A stretch of DNA of 49,302 nucleotides from an uncultured Saprospiraceae bacterium (GTDB lineage: Bacteria > Bacteroidota > Bacteroidia > Chitinophagales > Saprospiraceae): the NCBI GenBank assembly GCA_937918905.1, contig CAKZSH010000014.1, positions 1 to 49,302 of the forward strand. Direction: 5' to 3'. Positions within the stretch are counted from its first letter, which is position 1. Every line of letters begins with the position of its first letter. This document shows, piece after piece, positions 7,913 through 16,772 of the stretch. Both the position numbers and the translations under genes were made by a program. Under the pieces are notes generated by a model. The model worked only from the letters and a program-made list of their open reading frames with translations. It did no database searches and was not told where the DNA came from.

Positions 7913-9130
7913 CTAAGTTTTCTTTTTCTTAAAAATAACAATCTCCACACGTCTGTTTAATTGTCTACCTTCTAATGTTTTGTTATCGGCTTTAGGTGAC
8001 GATTCTCCCTTGCCTATAATTTCTTCTTTTGCGTTTTTAAAGTAATCAAATCGCTTTAAATATTTTTGAACGGACTTCGCACGACTGGTTGAAAGTTTTT
8101 GATTGTAGATAGCTGCCCCCATACTATCAGTATGTCCGATGTATTGAATTTTTTCAGGATTGAGGTATTCGATTTGCATTGCAAAACTATCCAACCTAGA
8201 TTTGAATTTATCTTTAATTTGAATTTGGTCAAAATCAAATGCAACAAATGGAATTTCAAAAACAATGGTATCTTTTTCACACCAAGTTCGATTTTTGAAA
8301 ACAATAGTTGGTTTTTCCTCTATTTCTTTTTCCTCGGCTTCTTCTTCTTTTGGTGATTCAAAAAAATTATTTTTCCATTCTGGAGTAACAAAAGTTGCCA
8401 CCTTTGGAACAGAGTCAACCGAAATTTTTAAGGTGTGCCGATAGTTTTGAGAAAAAAGATTTAGCTTTTCCATTTCAAATTCAGAACAAATTTGTTCGGT
8501 TGGATCAAGTGGTTTTAACTCAATATCATCAACTAAGATAATTACATCTCCTTTGGAATTACTCACTTCTTCTGGAGATACTCTAAACTCTTTTTTTGAA
8601 AAATAACCTAAGGTTAAAAATTTCTCTTCTCCAGTAGCTGTATAAGTTGATGCTACCTTTTTCCATTCTTCTCCTTCAAAATTTCTAGTTTCTTGTTCTA
8701 AAGTAAATATAAGGCTGGGTTTAAAATTTAATGGATTTTGTACGCCTGCAATTAATTCTTCTTCTGAAAAAAGTGCTTCAACCTTGTAGTGTTTTCGATC
8801 AAGGTTATTTAGGAAAAATGATAACTTGTATTTATTTCCTTTCACAAGTGGGCAGAGGATTTTGGTATAAATAAAGACTCTCCGACTCAACGGATGTTTT
8901 GTATTTTCGATAACTAAAATTTCAGAAATTTTTCCTTTGTGAGGTCTTTTTTTTACTTTACTAGATACCGTCAAATCTTCAGGAGGGATTCTAAACCAAG
9001 CTTCAGGTGCACATTTTGACCCAAATTCTTCACATTTATTAAATTCTTCGAAACTTGGATTAGCCAAAAAGTTTTGACCGACCAATCCTATTGAATAGAA
9101 AAAGAAAAGAAGGATTATAGATTTTTTCAT
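7913..9130 (-). CDS. OmpA-family outer-membrane protein with a large N-terminal beta domain
   Basis: The protein has 405 residues from the ATG at 9130, which starts a signal peptide directly (MKKSIILLFFFYSIGLVGQN). An in-frame ATG 15 codons upstream (9175) would put a charged stretch in front of it and is less likely. Residues about 20-215 look like a carbohydrate-binding or jelly-roll domain (NPSFEEFN start, WKKVASTYTA, VDDIEL end), common in Bacteroidota OmpA proteins. After a Glu-rich linker (EEEAEEKEIEEKP) comes the OmpA peptidoglycan-binding domain with GHTDS near 332 and NRRVE near 393. It ends in a basic KKKKT tail. It probably tethers the outer membrane to the wall. The DinB gene follows 21 bp later on the same strand. 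Confidence 0.85.
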   Translation of the reverse strand: MKKSIILLFFFYSIGLVGQNFLANPSFEEFNKCEEFGSKCAPEAWFRIPPEDLTVSSKVKKRPHKGKISEILVIENTKHPLSRRVFIYTKILCPLVKGNKYKLSFFLNNLDRKHYKVEALFSEEELIAGVQNPLNFKPSLIFTLEQETRNFEGEEWKKVASTYTATGEEKFLTLGYFSKKEFRVSPEEVSNSKGDVIILVDDIELKPLDPTEQICSEFEMEKLNLFSQNYRHTLKISVDSVPKVATFVTPEWKNNFFESPKEEEAEEKEIEEKPTIVFKNRTWCEKDTIVFEIPFVAFDFDQIQIKDKFKSRLDSFAMQIEYLNPEKIQYIGHTDSMGAAIYNQKLSTSRAKSVQKYLKRFDYFKNAKEEIIGKGESSPKADNKTLEGRQLNRRVEIVIFKKKKT

Positions 9131-9283
9131 AAAATATTCAACTAAACACTTTAGGTTATTGGACTTTAAATACATTATTTGGCCTTGGTTTTAGCTTTTA
9201 TAAATATCAAAACCCAAGACCTTAACGAAAAATAATTGCCGACATTATTTAAAACGTTAAATTTAGGATTGGAGACATAATTA

Positions 9284-9336
9284 ATAAAAAAAAGGTTTGC
9301 TAAATCCTGTCTAATATTTAGCAAACCTTTTTTTAG
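9284..9336 (-). terminator. Intrinsic terminator of the aminotransferase gene
   Basis: A long perfect stem, AAAGGTTTGCTAAAT (up to 9305) with ATTTAGCAAACCTTT (from 9316), and about 10 loop bases, is flanked by A-runs and T-runs. It lies about 250 bp after the stop of the gene at 9586-10794 on its strand and before the OmpA start; the T-run also faces the plus strand. Confidence 0.8.
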
Positions 9337-9391
9337 GTCAAATTTTATTATTTATTCTAGGTTAGGATTTGAGCAATTAAAATTGGCTCAA

Positions 9392-9552
9392 AGTGATTAG
9401 TGATTCCTTCCCACATGCTTTACGAATCACGAGTCACTAATTAACCTAAGTTGCGGATAATTAATTTTTCAACGCAGAGTCGCTGAGGTTTAAATTTTTC
9501 GAACCTACCGCAGGCAGGGAAAAATCTCTGCACCTCTACGTTGAAAAATTAA
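9392..9552. repeat. Two inverted repeats, the second a family C copy
   Basis: The first pairs 9392-9410 with 9422-9439 (AGTGATTAGTGATTC-type arms, related in wording to the repeat at 6941). The second, family C copy 2, pairs TTAATTTTTCAACGCAGAG (9461-9479) with 9533-9552. A short family D word, AAGTTGCGGATAATT, precedes it at 9449. A small GC-rich palindrome fragment (CTACCGCAGGCAGG) sits in the loop. Confidence 0.75.
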
Positions 9553-9585
9553 CCACCACCTGCTGAAAATAATGACAAAGTACTT

Positions 9586-10794
9586 TTATCTCAATTTGTC
9601 ACAAACTACTTTTATTCTTTTGATGGCTTTAGTCAGAGTCTCCTCAGATGCAGCATAAGAAATTCTAAAACAATTATTGGCTCCAAAAGCAGCTCCAGTC
9701 ACCACTCCTACATGTCCAGTTTGAAGAATGTATTCACAAAAATCATCAGCATTATTGATGGTTGTCGTACCATCACTTTTACCAAAGAAATAACTGATGT
9801 CAGGGAAAATATAAAATGCACCTTGAGGATTATTGATTTTAATACCTTCAATTTCTGATAACATTGACTTTACTAATTCTCTCCTTTTCAAATATGCTTC
9901 CTTCATTTTCATAGTGGGGCCTAAATCAGAGTTGAGTGCATGAGCTGCAGCCATTTGCCCAAAAGCAGTCGCCCCACTTGTAAATTGTCCTTGCATTTTT
10001 GCACAAGCCTTGGCAACCCAAAGTGGTGCGCCCATATAGCCTAATCTCCACCCTGTCATGGCAAATCCTTTTGAAAAACCATTAATAGTAATGGTTCGAT
10101 CTTTTACATTTTCGAATGCGCCAATACTAACATGATCTCCAGTAAAATTAATGTATTCATAAATCTCATCTGAAATAATATAAATATTTTCATGTTCAGC
10201 TATAACATCCGCAATGGCTTTTAATTCATCCTGAGTGTAAACGGAACCCGTCGGGTTACATGGTGATGAAAACAAAACCAATTTCGTTTTATCATTTATG
10301 GCACCACGTACTTGCTCAGCAGTCACTTTAAAATCTTGATCGATTCCAGCATACAAAGGAACGGGAACCCCTCCGCCTAATCTTACAATTTCAAAATAGG
10401 AAACCCAGTAGGGAGAAAAAATAATTACTTCATCACCTTCATCCAAAAGCACCAATGAAAGGTTTGCAATGGATTGTTTTGCACCATTCGAAACTACAAT
10501 TTGGTTAACTGAAAAATCCAAATTATTATCTCGCTTAAACTTATTTACAATAGCTTCTCGTAATTGAATTAAGCCTGGAACTGGAGTGTATTTTGTAAAA
10601 CCATCCTGCAATGCTTGAATTGCTGCATCCTTAATATGTTGCGGAGTATCAAAATCTGGTTCGCCCAAACTTAAACTAATTACATCATGACCTTTGGCTG
10701 CTAAATCTCTTGACATTTGAGCCATCTTGATAGTAGCCGATTCAGACATCCGTTGAATGCGTTGCGAAAGTAGGTGTGAAACTGTGGAAGCCAT
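9586..10794 (-). CDS. aspC: Pyridoxal-phosphate aminotransferase, aspartate aminotransferase type (class I)
   Basis: The protein has 402 residues, the usual length of the prokaryotic AAT (Igamma) subgroup. It exchanges amino groups between aspartate and 2-oxoglutarate, with PLP as cofactor. Visible residues are the SLSLGEPDFDTP start motif, Asn180 in NPTG, Asp209 and Tyr212 in SDEIYEY, the Schiff-base Lys242 in NGFSKGFAMTGWRLGY and a C-terminal FRISYA with the substrate-carboxylate Arg. Related enzymes act on aromatic amino acids, prephenate or methionine, so the substrate is a family-level guess. It is a single gene; a strong hairpin terminator follows and a palindrome precedes it. Confidence 0.9.
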   Translation of the reverse strand: MASTVSHLLSQRIQRMSESATIKMAQMSRDLAAKGHDVISLSLGEPDFDTPQHIKDAAIQALQDGFTKYTPVPGLIQLREAIVNKFKRDNNLDFSVNQIVVSNGAKQSIANLSLVLLDEGDEVIIFSPYWVSYFEIVRLGGGVPVPLYAGIDQDFKVTAEQVRGAINDKTKLVLFSSPCNPTGSVYTQDELKAIADVIAEHENIYIISDEIYEYINFTGDHVSIGAFENVKDRTITINGFSKGFAMTGWRLGYMGAPLWVAKACAKMQGQFTSGATAFGQMAAAHALNSDLGPTMKMKEAYLKRRELVKSMLSEIEGIKINNPQGAFYIFPDISYFFGKSDGTTTINNADDFCEYILQTGHVGVVTGAAFGANNCFRISYAASEETLTKAIKRIKVVCDKLR

Positions 10795-10838
10795 TTTTTA
10801 TTTTTTTCTATTAAAAAAAGAAATTGTATGTTTTTATA

Positions 10839-10998
10839 AGTGAAAAGAATTAAATAAGTTGAGCCAGAATGCGCCGTAATTTTTTCCTCTAAAGAATTCA
10901 AAAAATCGTTGCATAGCCTAGTTACGGAACTATTTTTTGAGTTTTTTAGAGGGAAAAAGAACAAGCATAATGGTTCAAATTATTTAATTCTTTTCGCT
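10839..10998. repeat. Long imperfect inverted repeat upstream of the aminotransferase
   Basis: 10839-10865 (AGTGAAAAGAATTAAATAAG...) pairs with 10972-10998, and inside it a second block TTTTTCCTCTAAAGAATTC near 10881 pairs with GAGTTTTTTAGAGGGAAAAA near 10938. Together they form a stem of roughly 60 bp with small bulges, in the gap between two same-strand genes. Confidence 0.7.
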
Positions 10999-11067
10999 AA
11001 GGGGATGATAAATAACTTTTTACGAATGAATTGAGTCGATTGATTCATATTAAAAACAACAATTCCA

Positions 11068-11715
11068 TCAATTCAAATCATATCCAAAATTAATTAAAAT
11101 GAAATGACTTTCAGCTATTGGATATTCATCATCGTATTTTACCTGTCCCCAATATTGAAGCGTGATCTTCAGTTTTTTTATTATTGAAGTATTGAATCCT
11201 GCTACATATCTTCCTCCTGACAAAACGTTTACATCTTCAACTCGATAAAACATATCCAATCCAATAAACGGGGTGATTTTTTTATTGGTTTTAAAAATTA
11301 ACTTTGGTAAGTAACGAACAAAATCTGGGTCTTTTCGATTCCAATTGACTGCACGATGATATCTTAACTTATTGGCAAAAGTTATTTTGTCAGTAATGGA
11401 ATATTTGTGATTTATATCATAAAACCAAAATTCTCTATCTCTCATATCAGGAATAAAAAAATACCGATACAATAAATTAGCACTCCAAGCAGAATTTATT
11501 TTATAATCAACAATTAAGTCGATAGACGTATCTGCATATTTTGACAAATCCGATACATGACGTGTAATTGGTTTTGCAGTAAGTGTAACTTTATCTCCCG
11601 CTCTGTAATTTAATTGGAAGGAAGACCATGATCCAACATCCATTTGAGCTATTGAAGAGAAAGTAGAAAAAGAAAAAACAAATAAAAATAAAATGGAAAA
11701 TTTTATAATTTTCAT
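11068..11715 (-). CDS. DUF2490 outer-membrane beta-barrel protein
   Basis: The protein has 215 residues. A signal peptide (MKIIKFSILFLFVFSFSTFS..IAQ, about 23 residues) is followed by alternating aromatic strands typical of a small barrel: WSANLLYRYFF, REFWFYDINHKYSI, NKLRYHRAVNWN, KITLQYWGQV. The Arg-rich RYHRAVNW and final FILINFGYDLN strand fit DUF2490, a family of Bacteroidota outer-membrane barrels of unknown function. Palindromes border it on both sides. The call rests on recalled family features and overall strand pattern. Confidence 0.75.
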   Translation of the reverse strand: MKIIKFSILFLFVFSFSTFSSIAQMDVGSWSSFQLNYRAGDKVTLTAKPITRHVSDLSKYADTSIDLIVDYKINSAWSANLLYRYFFIPDMRDREFWFYDINHKYSITDKITFANKLRYHRAVNWNRKDPDFVRYLPKLIFKTNKKITPFIGLDMFYRVEDVNVLSGGRYVAGFNTSIIKKLKITLQYWGQVKYDDEYPIAESHFILINFGYDLN

Positions 11716-11731
11716 AAAATTATTATGCCTT

Positions 11732-11915
11732 GAAATGGAAAATTAATAAATGTAAAATTTTGACGAAGGAATTTTTTTATCAGTTTTTTCAATCCCGAAA
11801 CTTCGAGAGCATAGCCTACGCTATGGAATCCTACCTGCCGGCAGGCAAGTATTTTTTTGGAAAAAATTGCGAAAAAATAGACCGCCAAAAACTACATTTA
11901 TTATTTTTCCATTTC
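11732..11915. repeat. Imperfect inverted repeat with a small GC-rich palindrome in its loop
   Basis: 11732-11761 (GAAATGGAAAATTAATAAATG...) pairs with 11887-11915 with several mismatches. In the loop, near 11829-11846, is CCTACCTGCCGGCAGGCAAG, whose core CTTGCCTGCCGGCAGG-type palindrome is far more GC-rich than its surroundings and recurs in degenerate form at about 9506 and 26411. Confidence 0.65.
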
Positions 11916-11935
11916 TTAGCCTGACTTTTACAAAA

Positions 11936-12385
11936 TCATTTTCGGATTTTTTCTAAATAATGAGCAACGGCAACTATTTCAGGATCTTTTATTACCCCTT
12001 TAAAAGGCGTCATTAATCCTTTTCCATGATAAATTTGCGCTACTCTTGCTTCTAATGTAGTGGTTGTTTTTGTTAAATCTTTGGCACCATTTACACCCAA
12101 TTTTCCATCAAAACCATGACATGATGCACAATAAGTTTTAAATACCTTTTCATCATTGACACCTCCTAAGTCAGCATCACTTACGCCTGCTATAATTTCT
12201 TTTGCTTTGGCTAGTTGCTCAGGTGGAATAGGATCAGATGGTGGTTCAGCTTCAGCACCTTTTTCATCGGAAGATTCCAAGTTCATCGGATTCGCTTTAG
12301 GTTTATTTTTAGGTTTGTCATCACCACATGCAGAAAGCATCAATATCAAAGATAACAATGCTACAAAATTTAATAAATTCTTCAT
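11936..12385 (-). CDS. Lipoprotein c-type cytochrome, class I
   Basis: The protein has 149 residues. A lipoprotein signal ends at LMLSAC with Cys20 as the lipidated residue, followed by a charged linker rich in Lys, Glu and Pro (21-60). The single heme site is CASCH at 86-90 (CASCHGFDG), and Met125 in GKGLMTPF is the likely second axial ligand. It should sit on the membrane facing the periplasm and carry one electron. Its partner is unknown; no oxidase gene is adjacent. The divergent neighbour is the aldo/keto reductase at 12703, with which it shares a 317-bp gap. Confidence 0.9.
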   Translation of the reverse strand: MKNLLNFVALLSLILMLSACGDDKPKNKPKANPMNLESSDEKGAEAEPPSDPIPPEQLAKAKEIIAGVSDADLGGVNDEKVFKTYCASCHGFDGKLGVNGAKDLTKTTTTLEARVAQIYHGKGLMTPFKGVIKDPEIVAVAHYLEKIRK

Positions 12386-12702
12386 TTTTGATTTGATTTT
12401 ATTCTATGTTAAAAATTTTATCACAATTAAGTTCATCTTGGAATTTCAAAAGAAAATTCCAGATTTAAAAAGAAAATCAAATTTAATCTAACCCAATTGA
12501 ATTATCAAAATTTAAGAAGTCTAATCTTAATTTATTTATAAAGTTGTTTTAATTACGAAGCGGTTATTCTTTAATAACTCATATTGTAGTCCTTCGGATT
12601 TTTTTCGGTAAAATGATTTAATAATAAGATTTTGAATAGTTCAACTATTTTTTGTTTTTTGTCAAAAGAAGATTGTGAAACGGTTCTTTTAAAAAGAAAA
12701 AT
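12386..12702. other. Divergent 317-bp gap, only small inverted repeats seen
   Basis: The gap between the cytochrome and aldo/keto reductase starts should hold both promoters. I see only short palindromes: TTGGAATTT with AAATTCCA around 12435-12456, and AATAGTTCAACTATT at 12636-12650. A TATTTTTTG near 12646 is one base too long for a TAnnTTTG element. There is no large palindrome here. Confidence 0.5.
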
Positions 12703-13593
12703 ATGACAAACGAAAAAATCAAATTCTCTCCTATCATTGTAGGTACTATGCGCTTAGGTGCTTGGGGAGCAAAAATGAACACTTCTGAATTGGAGCGTTT
12801 TGTAGAATCCTGTTTGGAAATGGGGCTAAATGATTTTGATCATGCAGACATTTATGGTCACTATACAACTGAAGAGGATTTTGGAAAATTACTACAATCA
12901 AATTCCAGTTTACGTTCCAAAATTCAGATTACAACAAAGTGTGGTATCAAACTTGTTTCCGAAAATCGTCCAGATTATTCCATTAATTCTTACGATTCCT
13001 CCAAGCAACACATCATTCAATCTGCTGAAAATTCACTTCAATTTTTGTCAACGGATTACTTGGATTTGCTTTTGATTCATCGTCCTGATTTCTTGATGAA
13101 TCCACATGAGATTGCTGAAGCATTTCAAATATTAAAAACTTCGGGTAAAGTCAAACATTTTGGAGTTTCCAATTTCACCCCACAACAGTTTGATTTATTA
13201 AATCAGTTTACACCTTTAGCGACCAATCAAGTAGAGATTTCTATCAAACATTTAAACTGTTTTGAAGATGGAACCTTATTGCAATGTCAAAAACATAACA
13301 TTACTCCTACGGCTTGGTCGCCATTGGGCGGTGGTGATGTTTTCAGGTTAAGTTCTGACCCTAAAATTCTTAGAATCAGGGAAGTAGGAAATGAGTTAGC
13401 AAAAAAATATAACGCTACCCTCGACCAAATTTTATTAGCATGGTTAAATGCTCATCCTAGTGAAATTGTTTCGGTAATCGGAACTTCCAAAATCGAAAGA
13501 GTCAAAAGTTCTTTAGAGGCACTAAATATTAAATTAACAAAAGAAGATTGGTACCGATTATGGAAATCTTCAACGGGTAGCGAAATTGCATAA
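12703..13593 (+). CDS. ydhF: NADPH-dependent aldo/keto reductase, YdhF type
   Basis: The protein has 296 residues and is close throughout to E. coli YdhF as I remember it: GTMRLGAWG, DHADIYGHY, TTKCGI, DLLLIHRPD, HFGVSNFTPQQFDLL and ATNQVEIS. The catalytic set of the family is present: Asp46, Tyr51, Lys79 and His126. It reduces carbonyl compounds with NADPH in the cytoplasm; natural substrate unknown. The start ATG at 12703 opens directly into the reductase fold. It is followed 109 bp later by the SsuD-like gene on the same strand, with a palindrome between them. Confidence 0.9.
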   Translation: MTNEKIKFSPIIVGTMRLGAWGAKMNTSELERFVESCLEMGLNDFDHADIYGHYTTEEDFGKLLQSNSSLRSKIQITTKCGIKLVSENRPDYSINSYDSSKQHIIQSAENSLQFLSTDYLDLLLIHRPDFLMNPHEIAEAFQILKTSGKVKHFGVSNFTPQQFDLLNQFTPLATNQVEISIKHLNCFEDGTLLQCQKHNITPTAWSPLGGGDVFRLSSDPKILRIREVGNELAKKYNATLDQILLAWLNAHPSEIVSVIGTSKIERVKSSLEALNIKLTKEDWYRLWKSSTGSEIA

Positions 13594-13601
13594 ACTAAAA
13601 T

Positions 13602-13689
13602 AATCAAAATCAAAATGACAATCCAAATCAAAAATTTAATACGGTGAGAACACATTATTCGATTTTTGATTTTGATTTTGATTTTGATA
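13602..13689. repeat. AT-rich inverted repeat of ATCAAAATC units
   Basis: ATCAAAATCAAAATGACAATCC-like bases at 13602-13636 pair with the GATTTTTGATTTTGATTTTG series at about 13661-13689. The arms are themselves tandem hexamers (TGATTT). It separates the reductase and monooxygenase genes and ends 14 bp before the next start. Confidence 0.65.
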
Positions 13690-13702
13690 AAAAAACATTC
13701 CA

Positions 13703-14869
13703 ATGTCCAACTCAACTATAAATATTAGATCTAAAAATTTGGAAGGAGCTGAAGTCTCTTGGTTTGCGCCCATCTGCAATGGTGATGATCGCATCCTTGG
13801 AGCGCATGATATGAATTATAAAAGCAGTTGGGAAAATGCTTCTAACATTTTACTTACGGCAGATAAATTAGGGTATCGAAATATCCTATGTCCCTCTTCA
13901 TATCAAGTTGGACAAGATACCATGACCTTTGCATCTGCTGTTGCTCCTTTGACCCAAAACATCAATTTGTTAGCAGCAATTCGATGTGGGGAAATTCATC
14001 CTCCCATGTTAGCAAGAGCGATAGCTACTTTAGATCATATTTTAGAAGGGAGGCTGACCATCAATATTATTTCATCTAATCTACCAGGAACAGATTTGAG
14101 TTCAGCGGAACGGTATCAAAGATCAAGGGAAGTTATTCAAATTTTAAAACAAGCTTGGACACAAGATTTTATTGATTTCAAAGGAGAATTTTATAACATT
14201 AAACTTGCAACCGATCCTGTAAAACCATATCAACAAAATGGAGGGCCATTGTTATATTTTGGAGGCTACTCCCCTGCTGGAGTTGATTTGTGTGCCGAAC
14301 ATTGTGATGTTTATTTAATGTGGCCTGAAACTGAAAACAAACTTCAAGGCTTGATGCAAACCATGAGTGACAAAGCTGCTGCCTATGGAAGAACTGTCGA
14401 TTTTGGATTAAGAATACATGTGATCGTAAGAGAAACGGAACAAGAAGCAAAAGCTTATACAAAACACTTGATGTCAAAAGTAGATGGAAATGCTGCACAT
14501 GGCAAAGAGATTAGAGAACGTGCATTGGATGCTAAATCCTTGGGCGTGGCGCGCCAAGCCAATATGAGAGAAATTTCAGATGATGATGGATTTGCTGAAG
14601 ATATTCTTTGGACTGGAATTGGTCGAGCAAGATCAGGATGTGGTGCTGCACTCGTAGGAAATCCAGATCAAATTTTAGAGAAATTAAATCGGTATATGGG
14701 TATGGGAATTCGATCTTTTATTTTCTCAGGATATCCTCATTTGGAGGAATGTAAATTATTTGCAAAATATGTTTTACCAAAAATTAAAACAGTTTCTATG
14801 CCTGATATACAAGGACGAATTCCCAAAAATGCACCTTTGACTCCGTTAGCTGCTGGGGTTAGGAAGTAG
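13703..14869 (+). CDS. LLM-class flavin-dependent monooxygenase, alkanesulfonate monooxygenase (SsuD)-like
   Basis: The protein has 388 residues, close to SsuD (381 in E. coli). It reads as a bacterial-luciferase-like TIM barrel: GAEVSWFAPICNGDD start, LGYRNILCPSS, INLLAAIRCGEIHPPMLARA, LDHILEGRLTINIISSN, and YFGGYSPAGVDLCAEH. SsuD-type enzymes use FMNH2 and oxygen to release sulfite from alkanesulfonates; others in the family act on different small molecules, so SsuD is a best guess. A stand-alone FMN reductase that could supply FMNH2 is encoded at 32841, but that link is only inference. The C-terminal end overlaps the start of a palindrome. Confidence 0.8.
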   Translation: MSNSTINIRSKNLEGAEVSWFAPICNGDDRILGAHDMNYKSSWENASNILLTADKLGYRNILCPSSYQVGQDTMTFASAVAPLTQNINLLAAIRCGEIHPPMLARAIATLDHILEGRLTINIISSNLPGTDLSSAERYQRSREVIQILKQAWTQDFIDFKGEFYNIKLATDPVKPYQQNGGPLLYFGGYSPAGVDLCAEHCDVYLMWPETENKLQGLMQTMSDKAAAYGRTVDFGLRIHVIVRETEQEAKAYTKHLMSKVDGNAAHGKEIRERALDAKSLGVARQANMREISDDDGFAEDILWTGIGRARSGCGAALVGNPDQILEKLNRYMGMGIRSFIFSGYPHLEECKLFAKYVLPKIKTVSMPDIQGRIPKNAPLTPLAAGVRK

Positions 14870-15018
14870 GGAAATGGGAAGAAGGGAAGAAGGATTTACG
14901 ATTTACGATTTGAGAAGTTTGACGAACTATCGTATTCACCATTTTCGAAAAAACTTCTCAAATCGTAAATCGTAAATCCGTCTTCCCTTCTTCCCTTCTT
15001 CCCTTCTTCCCATTTCCC
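14869..15018. repeat. Family E palindrome, copy 1, with GGAAGAAGG minisatellite ends
   Basis: 14869-14920 pairs with about 14951-15018. The inner part is GATTTACGATTTGAGAAG-type and the outer part is a tandem of GAAGAAGGGAA, longer on the right (six or so repeats) than on the left (three). It fills the gap between two convergent genes (SsuD-like and SulP). A half copy of the same element lies at 48996. Confidence 0.85.
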
Positions 15019-15032
15019 TTCTTCCCATTTCT

Positions 15033-16772
15033 CTATTCCTCCTCCGTATTCGCCTGTAAAGCATCGGAGTGCCATCTATTATTTCGTTCATTTTCTTCGT
15101 TCGAATCATTAAAGAGCATAGCTTCATGAATTCTTAAGAAGTAATTTTTCTCTCCAATAATTCTAAACAATCCCGCTTTTTTCATAAAATCCCGAACGGG
15201 GCCAAGTACTCCCGAAAAGTATATTTTAATATCCTTTTTTTGGAAAAAAGAATAGACCTCTTTTAATGCCTCCATTCCTGTACTATCCATATCATGAATA
15301 CTCGAACAATCAATAATAATCAAATCCAATGAGTCGCCTTTATTTTTTGCAAAAGTTTTAAGTTGATCCTGAAAGTAACCAGCGTTGGCAAAATAGAGTT
15401 GTTCATCAAATCGAACGACCAATACATCTTCCTTTGATTTTGCTTCTGGAAATCGACCGATATTTCTATAATTAATAGAATTTGGTAATTTCCCAACCTC
15501 TACAAAATGAGGTTTTGAACTTCGGTAAAGTACCATCCATATGGATAACAATACACCTACAAGAACTCCAAATTCTGTTCCCACTACCAAGGTCACAACA
15601 AAAGTAATCAACATCATATAAAAATCTTTCCGATGAGTCTTCCACAAATGACGAACCTCATGCCAATCAAACAATCCTTTTATAGCATATAATATGATGG
15701 CTGCCAAAACTGCATTTGGTAAATAGTAAAACAATGGGGTAAGAAAAATCAATGTCAACCCAATCAGTAATGCTGTAACAATTGAAGCAAATCCTGATTT
15801 TGCACCTGTATCATTATTTACCGCTGACCGTGAGAAACTACCTGAAGAGGGAATGGCTTGAAAAAAAGAACCCACCAATTTTGATAAACCTAAAGCCACC
15901 AATTCTTGATTAGCTCGAATATTATAATTTTGATGCTTCGCTTGTAAAACTTTAGCAATACCAATACTTTCCACAATCCCAATCAATGTTACTGTCATAA
16001 CCGTTGGTAATAACATTTTGATATTTTCCAAACTCAATTGAGGCATTTGAAAAATTGGAAGTCCTTCAGGTACACTTCCAACTATACTTACTCCTAAAGA
16101 TTCTGCTTTTCCAAAATAGACAATGATCGACCCTAACAAAACAACAATTAACGCTCCTGGAATAGCCTTACTAATTTTTCGTAACAATGCCATTACAATA
16201 ATACTTCCTACACACAAACCAAATGAATAAACATTGGTTTCGCCTATATGTTGGATGGCGTAGCCTAAAGTTTCATAGACATGAGTAAAACGAGGAATTT
16301 TAATTCCAAGTAAATCTTTTAATTGATTGATTCCTATAATTATGGCTGCCCCCGCAGTAAATCCTACGATAACAGGATGAGAAATAAAATTTACTAAAAA
16401 ACCAACTCTCAACAAACCCAAAGTAATCTGAGCAATGCCAATTAAAGTTCCAGCTAAAATTACCAAACCTAAATACTCGGGAGTCATTGGTTCTGCAATT
16501 TGACTCACTCCTGCCAAAACCAATAATGCAGAAATAGCTACCGGACCAACAGACATTTGTCGAGAGGTACCAAGAATGGCATATAAAAACAAAGGAACTA
16601 ATCCCGCATATAATCCATAGATAGGAGGAACACCCGCCAATAGTGCATATGCCATTCCCTGAGGTACAAGCATCACCGCAACGGTAATCCCTGCAACAAT
16701 ATCTGCACGCCAATCGCTACTTTTAAAAGTATCAAAATTTTCAAGAATGTGAATACGGGATTTTAACTTCAT
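15033..16772 (-). CDS. SulP-family inorganic anion transporter with STAS domain
   Basis: The protein has 579 residues from the ATG at 16772; a TTG nine codons upstream is the only alternative and less likely. The N-terminal 420 residues or so hold about 12 membrane helices with the SulP signature WRADIVAGITVAVMLVPQGMA near the start and FFQAIPSSGSFSRSAVN in the middle. Residues about 435-545 form a STAS domain (DVLVVRFDEQLYFANA, IIIDCSSIHDMDSTGME). Family members move sulfate, bicarbonate or other anions across the inner membrane; substrate here is unknown. The neighbouring sulfonate-type monooxygenase makes sulfate an appealing guess, though the two are convergent and not an operon. Confidence 0.9.
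   Translation of the reverse strand: MKLKSRIHILENFDTFKSSDWRADIVAGITVAVMLVPQGMAYALLAGVPPIYGLYAGLVPLFLYAILGTSRQMSVGPVAISALLVLAGVSQIAEPMTPEYLGLVILAGTLIGIAQITLGLLRVGFLVNFISHPVIVGFTAGAAIIIGINQLKDLLGIKIPRFTHVYETLGYAIQHIGETNVYSFGLCVGSIIVMALLRKISKAIPGALIVVLLGSIIVYFGKAESLGVSIVGSVPEGLPIFQMPQLSLENIKMLLPTVMTVTLIGIVESIGIAKVLQAKHQNYNIRANQELVALGLSKLVGSFFQAIPSSGSFSRSAVNNDTGAKSGFASIVTALLIGLTLIFLTPLFYYLPNAVLAAIILYAIKGLFDWHEVRHLWKTHRKDFYMMLITFVVTLVVGTEFGVLVGVLLSIWMVLYRSSKPHFVEVGKLPNSINYRNIGRFPEAKSKEDVLVVRFDEQLYFANAGYFQDQLKTFAKNKGDSLDLIIIDCSSIHDMDSTGMEALKEVYSFFQKKDIKIYFSGVLGPVRDFMKKAGLFRIIGEKNYFLRIHEAMLFNDSNEENERNNRWHSDALQANTEEE

Noticed and set aside
12156..12491. Plus-strand frame over the cytochrome c gene
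   Set aside because: Antisense of the cytochrome's charged linker; no domain and no promoter.
13452..13715. Minus-strand 87-codon frame across the aldo/keto reductase end
   Set aside because: Antisense of a real gene and of an ATCAAAATC repeat.
14936..15127. Minus-strand frame with RRRNREMGRREMGRR wording
   Set aside because: It is the translation of the GGAAGAAGG minisatellite of family E and part of the SulP gene end.
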